From assembly GCF_000002995.4 (NCBI RefSeq), contig NW_025062479.1:4397221-4461220 (forward strand): DNA of 64,000 nt. Reading direction: 5' to 3'. The position numbers were made by a program, and so were the translations under genes. This document shows positions 11,300-22,483 of the stretch, in pieces. The DNA is from Brugia malayi (Eukaryota; Nematoda; Chromadorea; Rhabditida; Onchocercidae). Every line of letters starts with the position of its first letter. Within the stretch, counting starts at the first letter, position 1. The notes under the pieces are model-generated. The model had not been told where the DNA came from, made no database searches, and saw only the letters and a list, made by a program, of their open reading frames with translations.

Positions 11300-11645
11300 G
11301 ATGTCATCAGCGGGAACTCCATGGCTACTAATCTACTTAAAGAAGTAAAATGATGCAAATAAGACCACCGGATCAAACTTTGACAGCGGAGCAAGTACGC
11401 AAACAAAAAATTTTATCAACTACGAAAACGAAAAAACTGAGGATAAAGTTCAAAGACTTTAACTCTGCATCTATACCTTGGAATCTATAAATGACAAATG
11501 GCTCGATTATATTCAGAAATCTACTACCGCAACAAAATCAAAGGATGAGGAAGAGATCACAAAAGGAAATGATGGGTTATTCTGAATAGTCATAAAGGTA
11601 AAGAAGCAATTATAACATTTGTCGTGAAAGAAGATCTCATTCAAG
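11300..11645 (+). pseudogene. second, more decayed gag remnant of the same LTR family
   Basis: Short frames on the plus strand resemble the gag fragment at 9950-10462. The clearest is TLESINDKWLDYIQKS near 11485-11535, matching MLESINDKWLTYTQQI in the first copy; other weak matches lie on both sides. Frameshifts and stops interrupt it throughout. No clear LTR of its own was delimited, though the A/T-rich segment at about 10990-11290 may be a degraded one. Confidence 0.5.
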
Positions 11646-12008
11646 TAGATTGTACAGCTGAATAGTTGTTGCTTTACAGAAAAAGCAACGTTTGATCATT
11701 CATTATTTGATTGAGACAAAGATTATTTTTGGTCGAAGTTATTGAACAGTATTAGAAAGCTTGAGAAAGTAGTTGTAGGAGAGCATGAATGACAGATTGT
11801 TACCTAGAGAACTTAATCTCGATAAAAGATATAATTCCTAATATAGTAAGTATTAACTCAGTTAACTCCTAAATACGACGCATGTTTTACAATGGCTAAA
11901 CTAGGTGCTATTAACTGTCACGGAAGATTAGGATAAAGCAAAAACTGAAGCAATACTACGAATACAAATGGAAAAAAAATCAAGAAAAAAAGGTTTGAAT
12001 CTGACGTT

Positions 12009-12133
12009 AAAACTGGTAGAGATAGAACATTCGAAAAACTGGTAGAGATAGAACATTCGAAAATATATAATATAACATTCGAAAATAACCTATATATAAA
12101 ACTGGTAGAGATAGAACATTCGAAAATAACCTA
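12009..12133 (+). repeat. short tandem repeat array, unit about 26 bp
   Basis: The unit AACTGGTAGAGATAGAACAT plus TCGAAA occurs twice back to back. A partial copy (ATAACATTCGAAAATAACCT) follows, then a further full copy that also runs into ATAACCT. This indicates local duplication within the decayed transposon region. No coding role is apparent. Confidence 0.7.
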
Positions 12134-12325
12134 TCTAATACCGTTATTATACAGGATTATAACAAATAGATAAAAAGATTATGTATTACGTCCCGTGTAA
12201 ACATCAGTTAAAGGTTATATATATCCATCGAAGAACAAAAACAATAACCCATATCTATGCAGTTTAGCAAAAGTCTTTCAAATGAGTAATAAAATATATT
12301 ATTACCAAAAGCTTGTATTTTTTTT

Positions 12326-13091
12326 TCAAATCACAGTTTCCGCAATTATTGAATATATAAAGTAGTAGGAGAAATCAAAACACACTGTTAACAAACAAGC
12401 ACGAAGACCAATATTCAAAAGCAAAAACGGAAAACCTGTGAGTTTCGACTGCAAATATCCCATTTCTGTCAGCGGTGTATCATATGCAAACATTTCGAAG
12501 CCATCCTTATATTTTGGTAAATTTCTCGATAAATTTAAATCAATGGGTGGTATTTCCCATTGACACTGAAAGCTTTTTTCGTCCAGTTAGTTCCTAGAAA
12601 TGAATGATGAAATTATACTTAGTTAATCATAAAATGGATTGTCTTCTGAATAGATCAAGCTAGCAACATAAACTTTTTTTCTGTCACCTGAAACCACAAA
12701 AAGAAAAGCGAAATAATATAATGCTGTAGGTGAACTGAAAGAAATATTAACATTTTTTAATCTTGATGTCAAGCCAGGATCCTCTTTCTGATATTGCATA
12801 ATCAAAAAGCCAGTATTATCATAAACTCCGTTTTTAAAAAAATCTAAAGCTTCTCCCTTTTCATTATTTTGGATTAGCAAGGAAACAACAACCACAGAAA
12901 TTGACATCGGTTATAAAAGTAACACGAAACCTTGCTGGTTGAAAGTAAAATCGCAGCATTCTTGCCGATTTCTCTATTTCTAATAATGTGGTTCTCGAGA
13001 ATTTATGGAAATGAAAAAAATAAAGTAAAATGTCACGAAACACTAACAGTAAAATACTGGGTGACAAACAGAAAATAATTGCAGTGTATTC
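12326..13091 (-). CDS. unrecognised membrane-protein-like gene, 5' end not placed
   Basis: Three exon-like blocks are compatible in phase: 13091-12931, one starting at 12734, and 12565-12326. The first encodes a hydrophobic helix ([21 protein letters not shown]) followed by a basic stretch ending LRFYFQPA. The second starts [14 protein letters not shown]. The third begins [19 protein letters not shown], continues [15 protein letters not shown] and ends with a hydrophobic tail before a stop at 12326. The second block can be joined to the third at a weak donor, or it can read on to its own stop near 12627, so the exon chain is uncertain. A possible first exon with an ATG at 13298 exists. I do not recognise the family. 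A decayed duplicate is also possible given the transposon debris next door. Confidence 0.4.
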
Positions 13092-13298
13092 CTGAAAAAA
13101 ACAAAAATGAGTAAAGCAAGTAACACCAACCACCAACACAATACACTTCCGAACTATTTCGTTATTTGTTGGTTAGGATGTAATAATGGAATAAATTGAA
13201 TTCATTCAATTTAAAATCACTTCAAGATTAGAGGAAGAGGGAGCCATAAAGACGATTTTTTCTTGTTTAATCAAGTTGTGGTGAACAATTGGCAGCAT

Positions 13299-14745
13299 AT
13301 CTGATTTGCATTAACTTTGAGTGCTAACTGCTGCATTTGTTAATCTGGTCAAGCAAATATCATCAAACAAGGAGGGGACCAGATGATAAATTTATTATTA
13401 GTTTTCAAAGAAAGGAACACCGGAACAATCAACTTCAGTTTTATAGGAGTGTCAAGGAAAAAAAACAAAAAATGTTCTGCGAGGTAGAAACAACCCAGTG
13501 ACAAGATTTTTGGCAGGAACTACTCATGAAGTTCGGTTCTATTTGAGTGATTTGAATGGTAACTCGATATTTAGATATTTTGTATACTGACGAAGTCCAC
13601 CATATTAATATTGACTTTTGTTTTCCAGGCTTTTTTTTTTTTTTTTTTACAGTAGTAATGGATAATTTCTTTTCATCTCATATTGTAACTCGTAAATCGG
13701 AGAACTTTAAACAATCCCACAACAATTATCGTGGGTGATTAGCTGCAACTCAATTTCAACCATAAGAAAAATTTGTCTAATCAGCATTCGACACCACAAA
13801 CAACGAATTCGAAACAATGTTTCAACAATTTTGACTCCCCAACGCAAACAAGGACATACAGTCATATTTTAAAAATCATACAATTTGCATAAAATTTCAT
13901 ACAGTCCTCCCGTAGTGCCGAACTGTCATCAAATGGCCCTTTTCCCTAAATTAATTGAAGCTTCCTGAGGACCAAAACTCATCATTGTCAACAAAGCCCG
14001 CGGTTATGATCTGACTGCTCAAAGCATTTAGAATTTACCGAAGCTCTCAAATGTATACAGTATCAAGAGAACCAAAACTGATTCCGTAAGATTTACACAT
14101 TTTTATGCACTATATTTCTGACATGAATTGACTCAGTCGTACAATGTTTCCCACTGACAGTAAAAATATTTATATGCAAATGAAAACATAGAATAATATG
14201 TCAATATGTAACACTATCATAAAAAATGATCATACAAACGAACCATAGTTTAGCAAAAGGAAAAAAAGAGAAATCAATCATAACGTTACAGGAAATAACA
14301 ATAAAACTGATTTTTCAAAAAATTAAAAAAGCAAGCAAGGAATGTGTACATAGGACAGAAATGACGGAACCGCGTAGTTCTCATTTTTTGTCCTAGATTT
14401 CCACTTTCTCATTTTTTGTCCTAGATTTCCACTAAGTACACAAACTCAACGTGTGGACCAACTTTGAATGCAAGATTGTTCCATTAAAAAATTAAAGCTC
14501 AGCCAAAAATATTTTTCGAAATTATGAATGGATTGAGCATGCTAGTGAAGCAACAAAAATTATCATGAAATTTCTGCCTCCTTAGCTCCAAAAATAATAT
14601 TAATCGTTAGAAAAACTCAACTACCAGACAACATGGAATGAATTATCGAATTTGCTTGCATTTCATAAATGCGTTAAAATTGTAATTCCTTTTGGATTGG
14701 AGGCTCTTAGAAATGTTCCTTGTTAACGCAACTTTTGAAAAACTA
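13299..14745. other. intergenic region upstream of the unrecognised gene and downstream of the CCDC186-like gene
   Basis: No coding block was recognised. It contains a T run at about 13629-13648 and an exact 28-bp tandem duplication at 14378-14433. Confidence 0.45.
14378..14433. repeat. exact 28-bp tandem duplication (two copies)
   Basis: The unit TTCTCATTTTTTGTCCTAGA plus TTTCCACT is present twice with no mismatch (14378-14405 and 14406-14433). The perfect identity suggests a recent slippage or duplication event in non-coding DNA. Confidence 0.85.
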
Positions 14746-17700
14746 TTATATAATTTTGGAAAGCGATAGCTGTCGATTTTCGCGTGATAACCGAGAGATT
14801 TCCTCACCCAAGGTGTCGATGTTATTCTGAAAAATAATGCATGGCTTTTTGCGGAATTATCGATTTTTCTTGTTATAAGATAAATTCATTAATTTACAGT
14901 CGTATATTTTGATGATTTGTCTTACCTTAAGTGTGATATTTTTATGCAGTGCATCTTCGAGCACAGCTTGTAGGCGTGAATTTACTTCCGTTGCAAATTT
15001 CAATTCAGACTTTCCAGTGACACCATTTGCAGTGCTTGTAAACAAGTTCCCTATTAAAGAGAACGAACTACTACTACTACTACTACCATTGGGTCCACGT
15101 GTTATCTGTAAAAGTCGTGTCATTTTGAAAAATGAAACGAAATTAAAAAACAATTATGCATACTCTGGAAAATTCATGCAAACAGAAGAAGTTTTTCTGG
15201 AAGTAACCACACTGGAACTGTCAATACAAAAAATGAAGTAACAGATTCGATTACTTGACCGTCACTGTTCTCCATACTAACTGTCATCACATGATATGAG
15301 AAATAATGGACGAAGGAATAAATGGCAACAAAATACAAAAATTCATATAATTCTCTGTTCGTACCCTCATATTCTGGAAAAACTTCATGTGCTATTTTTT
15401 TATCAAATATTTATATGATGCATTATAACAGGTTTCTCTACTGCAGCATCGCGCAAATCTTTGTTTTCTAAATAAAAAAATCCGCATTTTCAAATAATAA
15501 AGAATCAGAAGTGGTTTTAACTTTAAACCTAATTCCACATCCGACCCAAATTCAAATGTATTTTTAGTCTAAATAATCTTCATCCTTTTTAAATAATTAT
15601 CACTCTTTCCTAAAAATTATTTATTTAAATAATTTATTATTTAAATAATTATCACTCTTTCGTGATTGAGAGAAATGGGAAATAAAAAAACATCATTAAC
15701 TTACTTCGACGACTTCGCAAATTTCGAGCAACTGTAAACAAACTTTAAAATTAATGCACACTGAAATTCACTTCCATAACAATTCTTGGATTAAAAACAA
15801 TAATCAAACAGAAGTCTTACTTTATTCAAATCACCTTCTGGTAACAACAGAGACGCCTCTTCCCGTAGTGCGAAATTTTGAATAATCCTAAAAACCTGTG
15901 TTATTTAGTTTATTGTTATTTAGCTGTGTTATTTAGCTTATTCAAATCTCGTATTATTGTTTTAAAAAAAAATTTATATAACAAGTTAACTATGTTATAA
16001 AATAAAGCAGCAAAGTGATAGATATAACTTTCCAAACCAAAAAAAAAAAATTAATAAAGAAGCATTATTCCATATTGTTTTCTCCTCCTTCACCAGACAA
16101 AAACGTATAAATTCTTTACTTTGTTTTCTTCAACAGTTCCTGTGTACACTGTCGAACGTGTTCTTCCAGAAATTCTATCTTATCTTGTCGTCTAGCCAAC
16201 TGCCGTTGTAGCTTCACAATCTTCTCAATCATTTGCTGTTGCATATGATCTGTTGCATGATAATTCTTCGAAATTCACTCCAATTTAATTTTTAATATGC
16301 TTTTCATGCACAGGTATGAAGGAAATAAAGAAAAGACAAACCTATAATAAAACAGTTGCATCCTACTTACTTGCTTCGTCTGATGAAAGTGATATTATGA
16401 ACTGCTGAGATTCCTCTCGATGAGCAGCAATTCGACTGATGGAGGTAGAGGTACAATCAATAGCCAGTGGAAATATATCAGTGGACGATGCGATCGATGA
16501 CGTTCGAGATGAAGTAGATAGACCCATTGCACCTGCAAATGATGAGAAAATTAAATGAAAACCAATGTTTTTTCTGACTGTATTATGGCATAAATCGACT
16601 ATTGAACATTCGTAAAACCAAATTTCGGATTTAAAGAAATGAACAATAATTCACCGCTAGGTAGCACATTAAGTGACAAATTATTTTCTACTGGTGGTGC
16701 ATTTGGTGGGAATGAATTCGGACTTCGAGATTGCAATTTACGTAAATGCTGCACTTCAGCGCGTAATTCCTGTAACAAACTTAAAGTCTTTCACAAGGTT
16801 TTATTTTAACATATACTAACTAAAAATTATTTAACTACCAGAATTTTTTAGGAAAAATAACCTTCAGAGAACTCGAATTCTTTTTCTTCAGTACTTTCTG
16901 TTCATTACGAAGTTCATTAATAACTGCATTCAACTTCTGCTCTGTAAATTCAAAGACATACAAATGAAAAAGTTGCAAATTCTCAATTTCAAATTTTTTT
17001 TCTTTATGTACATTTTCTCAATCCAGTTTCCACTCTTGCGGTTTGGACGACCCCATTACTTATGCTAAAATGAGATTTTGAAAATAATAACTAGTAGCAT
17101 ACATTTTGAAATGAACAAAAAGACCTTTGGCAATATTTGTGTCAATTTGCTGCCGTAGTGTTCCAATTTCTGCAGAACTATCAACTTTTAACAATTCCAG
17201 CTCTCGTTCCAATTCGACAACACGTCTTTCAGAGGATGACAAAGAAGATTCCAACGTCTTTACCCGTTGACTTAATTCCAAATTCTGAAAGAAAGAAATT
17301 AATGGTAAGCATTTAAATACTTTGATTTAAAGGGTCACAAATCCAATCTCAAATATACATGCTTGCATTAACAATACATCACAATACCATCAATTTGTTC
17401 CTGATGACAATAACATTGACTGAGAGAGGAGGAGAGCAATTTTCCGTCCTTTTTCCTGATTTTTTTGAGAAAGGAAATCAAACCTTGCATCTGAACATTT
17501 CCTGTTGTGAAGTTAATGAAGAGTTTTTATCGGCTAACTGCTCAGTGATTTCGAGCATCCTTTCCGCCTGCTTACGACATTGTGCTGCCTCCGCTTCCGC
17601 TTGGTCACGCTCCGCAGCTGCATCTATTGTCGCAATCTCTGCCAGCTTAACACGGCGCAGATTACTGCAAAGAAAGATGAAATTTGCTCAAGTTTGCACT

Positions 17701-20700
17701 GTAAAACAGACAAAATAAATTAGTTGAATCAACCTTTAAGTCTTAGAAGTCCCAATTTGTTTACTTATGAAAAAAAAAAAAAAAAAAAAGTAAAACAAGC
17801 CTATTAAACAGTGCTTGCACTTCCTCCAGAGACTCTAATTTTTCCAAAGCAATTCGATGAGTTTGACGAGCTTGAATGAGTTCCTCACTCAGCTGCTGAG
17901 ATTCTACCTGCAACTGAGCGTTTGCCTGCTTAGCGTGGTCGAGCTGTTGGGAGAGGGTGGAATTACGTGATCTGCAATCAAAAATCATTTCTAAATACGT
18001 TTACAATGTTCATTTAGGCACCTACTATACGAAAAACTGATTTCAGCCTCACCTAAGCGAAGCCAACTCGACACATACATTGTTATAAAGCTCTTCCTGG
18101 TTATTTGTTTTCTTTATCGCTGCGTCCATTTCTTCAGCACATTGCTGTTCTAATGTCTGCAATTGATACAATGTCTTTCAAATAATAAACACCAACTTTT
18201 AAAGTATCTTTATTCTGTTTGAATTAAACATCTCGTATATAAAGGGAAAGTAGTAAAGAAAACATATGTGAAAACCAACACGAAACTCAACTCAGATGTT
18301 TTTGAGCAATTACGTTCGTAAGACCTTTCCAAAAAGTCAGTTCGCTAAACATCTTTCGGGCTTGGAAGATATTGGTTATAAACAAAGCGATATAACAAGA
18401 TGAAACTCGAAACAAGCCTTCAACATTGCTTGTGACTTCCTCAGTTTCTCCTGACATTCCTCTTTCTCCATTTGTTCCAGTGCTAGCTGAGATTGAATAG
18501 ATTCCAAACGAGAACGAAATTCTGTAAGTACCGTTTGACTAGCCTAAAAAGAGAAAGGCAAATTCACTTTTCTACTGAATAAGATATGTAGTCATTGCTC
18601 CTATAGAGATACTTCGCAATTATTATATTGAACTGGATTTGAATATGAACCCATTACAAATCAAACATGATTCAATGGAAACTGAACATTCGCTGTTCTC
18701 ATGTAAAACACCTACAAAAAATTTCAGAAATTAAACCATAAACAAAAACTATAAACAAAATGAACAAAAAATAATCACACACTTTAAATATTAATAAATT
18801 TAGAACTCTCAATGAAAGAACTAACTTCTAAGTGCTTAACAGTCATTCTGTGTTGTTCCTCACGTTCTTTACCAACCTTCTTTTCGAGTGACAACTGTCG
18901 TTCCACTTCTGTCAACGAATGCTTCTACAAACAGAACTAATGAAAAAAAGCAAGTTCAGAAATTCGTAAAATTCTACTAAATCTATTAAAAACTTCACAA
19001 AATTTTGTAAATTTTTATAGAAAAACCTCACTAATAAATCCGTAAATGTAAATAAAAGATCGTTTGAAAAAAAAAAAGATTCTACTTCCCATCGAAGACT
19101 CACCATATTTTGTAAGTATTCGAACTGGGTGCTCTTTTGTAACGTATTTTTCTCTACTGATAGCATATTATTCTGCAGTAAAAGAAAACTTGTCGACCGG
19201 TTAATATAATTTTAATAAAGAATTTGAATAGAGTAATAAAATACAGCCATTACACTGGAGTCGTGAAAGGAGGCTTGCTATAGTTTTGAAAACAAATCTT
19301 AAGAATAAAATTAGAAACACATTTTTTGAAAAGCCTACAAATAAATTTAAACAGTGCAAGAATCCGAACTATTTTTTTCCTGCTATTCATTGTTCAATAT
19401 TAGTAAATTTTAAGCAGCTTTTCAATTAAGCAAAAAATATACAACACAGGCGTTCCGAAAAAAAAAATTAAAATATACCTGCACTTCAAGTCCATCTATT
19501 TGCGCTTGTAGTCGTATTAACTGCGCTTCTCTTGCCGCATATCGGCATACAGCATCATTCTTTTCTTTTTCGACTGCTTCTATTTTTTTCAGTAGCTGTA
19601 GTGAAAAATATACTGCAGACAAATTTAATAAACAGGATGATGTGTCCCACCAGAAAAGTCTTTTAAAAAACCACAAAAATTTTGATCTTTTCTTCTTCAA
19701 ATAAAATAAATAGTCTAGAAACTGGAAAATATATAATGGAATAAAAGAGAAATAAAAGCCAATTTCCATCATAATACAAGGTTAAATATTCATTATCATT
19801 TTATTTTGAAAATATCGTCGATATTTTTGCTCAGATTGCTTCTAAGAAGAATGAAAAGTTGCTGATAATTAATATACCTGCACAAATTTCTGATCCCATT
19901 TCGCATCATTCTGTTTTATGCGTTGCTGATAATGCTGCTCACGTGCTTCAGCACGTTGAGTGGTCATCTTCAACTGTAATTCTACGTCCACTACCCGACG
20001 TTCCAAACCTTGACGATGAGCACAGAACTCACTGGAAGGAATATTAGAAATATACAAATTATACCTCAGACGTTAAATGCCAAACAACTACAAAATTTTC
20101 TTAAACTGATATGAACTACTACAGAGAGTAAGGCCACCGAGTGCTCCAAGTCAAATGAGAAAAAAAACCTTCGACAGCTATTAAGTATTTCTTGAGTGCT
20201 ATCATATTCTCGTCTCACTTTCTGTAATTGTTCTTCCAGTTCACCATTTACTTTTTCTAATCTGAAACTTGGGAATTCAGAAATTGAAATCTTCCAGATT
20301 AGATTAGTGGAGCTTCACTGTCAACTATTGATTTAGGTCGAGCAAGTAGTCTAAGCAAATTATGGGCATTTCCCAAACTAAGCTGCCTTACAATCTAATG
20401 AAAAATGCATTTTCATGCGCAGTATCAATCAAGAACCGGAATAGCTCTTCAATACTTTCCGGAATCCTTTGCCCGTATAGAACCAAGACAGTCTGTGGTA
20501 ACGGAAAGACTTGATCTAATTAGTCTACTAAATGAAAAATAAGCAACCTTTCTAATTCACTGCACTGTGTGTTATATTTATCGTATAATAAGGTAAACTT
20601 CTCCAGGTTATTTTCTGTCATAAGTCCTGCCGTAGTGGTCCCTGACGAAATCTGCAATTCTTTGAACATTCTTTAGATATAAATCCAGCAATCGATAAAT

Positions 20701-21590
20701 TTAGTAGCTTGCATGAAATAACTCGAAAATCAGGACATATACTACTAGTTATTAACCTTTTCCCCACCATCCTTTTGCACTACCAATTTTTGTTCAAATT
20801 GTTCCTGCTGTGTTATAAAGCCAACATCGAGTTTATTAATTTTTTCCAAACAGCTCGAAACATCATTTCCAGATTCATCTATTTCAGCTGTTTTCGAAGT
20901 TCCAGCAGTTGAAACTGAAGTTAACATATGTACCGCCATTTGATATGCCAAAAAATTACTGTAGTTAAGAGCATGGAGCAGCTCCTGAAGGTTAAAATTT
21001 TTTAATTAAATGGTGATGGAAATAGCTTCGTGTGACTAAACAAAAAAACACCCGGAATCAGTCGCAAATCCATGTCAGTCAAACAAGCCATCTAACACCA
21101 ACGCGTTTAATCATCGAGCTTGAAAAAACCCAATATCACGGGCCGTTAATCGTACCATCGCAGAGACTAAGCTGTGGATTTCATAGCCACCTCGTGCAAC
21201 AAAGTCGGTGGGGGTGAATTTCCTTCTCCTAGTACATCATGTCACATGTAACACCCACCAAAGTCCCAAACATCCGAGGTTTCCATATCACATGAACTTC
21301 TCCATCTTAATGTGTATTATCAAAGGATGGGAAGAGAAATTTATTGTTGAAATATATAAAAAGGATATATTGAACACACGCCTGCACTTAATATCAAATC
21401 GTTTTGCAAAAAACTTTAAAAACGCAAATGTGAAAGAACGAAAGTATAGCACATTAATACCAAAACAACATAGATAAAAGGGATGGAAACGTTGCTAGAG
21501 TAGAAGGGAGAAGACAATACCGCCACCGCCAATATTTTCACTCAACAGTGAAACCCCATTATCATGCAAATCAAGTGCTGCCGACCTCAT
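14746..21590 (-). CDS. cccp-1: CCDC186/CCCP-1-like golgin-type coiled-coil protein
   Basis: At least sixteen exons on the minus strand encode an almost continuous coiled coil. The proposed start (ATG at 21590) lies six bases after an acceptor. The next exon, beginning at about 20985, reads ELLHALNYSNFLAYQMAV. Heptad-rich exons follow through 20650, 20260, 20033, 19610, 18925, 18540, 18168, 17974, 17665, 17282 and 16940. A Ser-rich segment (near 16500) precedes the diagnostic C-terminal blocks: KIEFLEEHVRQCTQELLKKT, IIQNFALREEASLLLPEGD, NLFTSTANG and VNSRLQAVLEDALHKNITLK. The last exon reads NNIDTLGEEISRLSRENR and the stop is at 14746-14748. These blocks match the conserved end of CCDC186, which binds Golgi/early endosome membranes and acts with RAB2 in dense-core vesicle maturation in C. 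elegans. A (TAG)n run encodes a poly-Ser stretch near 15070. Individual middle exon borders are approximate. Confidence 0.85.
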
Positions 21591-21596
21591 CTCAAG
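21591..21596 (-). promoter_or_regulatory. candidate trans-splice acceptor and 6-base 5' UTR of cccp-1
   Basis: The minus strand reads TGTGTATCAG/CTTGAG/ATG, so the start codon follows a good acceptor by only six bases. This is typical of spliced-leader trans-spliced nematode messages. It could instead be the acceptor of an ordinary intron with an exon further upstream. Confidence 0.4.
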
Positions 21597-22483
21597 CTGA
21601 TACACATCAGAAATAATTTTCTATCGCGGTCACAGATGGTTAGCTAATTTTAAAGAATGGTACCACTGTTGAGCAAAAAATAGAAACAGGCTAACTGTAA
21701 CTCTAAGGTATAATAACAAAAAGATCCTAGTATTGCCAACTTATTTTTAAAAAAAATTCCGATAAGAACGAAAATGGAAGAGGCAAGTAAAGCCAAAACA
21801 CAAGAGGTAATGGTTTAAGATCCTTGTATTTTCCACGCTTTTCCAGTAGCTAAACTATATATGTGGTTTCAATATATTTGTGGTTTTAATGCTAGAAACC
21901 AAACATACGTAACATTACTCGCTACTTGGGGATTGTATGAGGATACTTCGTGAATGAGTTATTTCAGCATACATATGTCTGAGAAACTACGGATCTCTGT
22001 ACATGATAATAAACTAATTCATCCAATTTTGAATAATATGATTTGTATTATGTCCGATTCCAGCATATAGCACTCCAAGCTTAGTGTTCATACTGCTTAC
22101 AGGTTTAGTTAGATTTGATGCATCATTATATTAATAAAGAATGAAGAATGAATTAAATTCAAAAAACCAAATGATGCATTCCAATATGGATCGAAAAGAA
22201 TACACGTGCTGAAAATTAAAATCAAAGTGAATCCCAGCTATATAAATTTTTAAAGATTTAGTCTCATAGGAAGAACTGAATTTATATTTTCAATCAAATC
22301 AACCCAATAAACTTTGATTCTTTTATTACCCAAAACTTTTTTTCCGAAATAAATTATTCGAGAGGGAATTTAAAAACAACCGCCATCTCCATGTCACGAA
22401 TTCCAAATTAGTGAAAGTTATTAAAAAACAAATGCCTCATAATGACTGACGAAACGTGAATACAATATGTGCATAAACTAAAA

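Larger units (their letters stand above)
10914..12325. other. transposon-derived AT-rich region between the LTR element and the next gene
   Basis: Apart from the gag remnant and the tandem array listed separately, nothing recognisable was seen. Stops are dense in all frames. Confidence 0.4.

Noticed and set aside
14909..15241. Plus-strand open frame of 110 codons
   Set aside because: It lies antisense to a conserved exon of the CCDC186-like gene and has no family resemblance.
17359..17718. Plus-strand open frame of 119 codons
   Set aside because: It is antisense to a CCDC186-like coiled-coil exon whose minus-strand translation matches the family.
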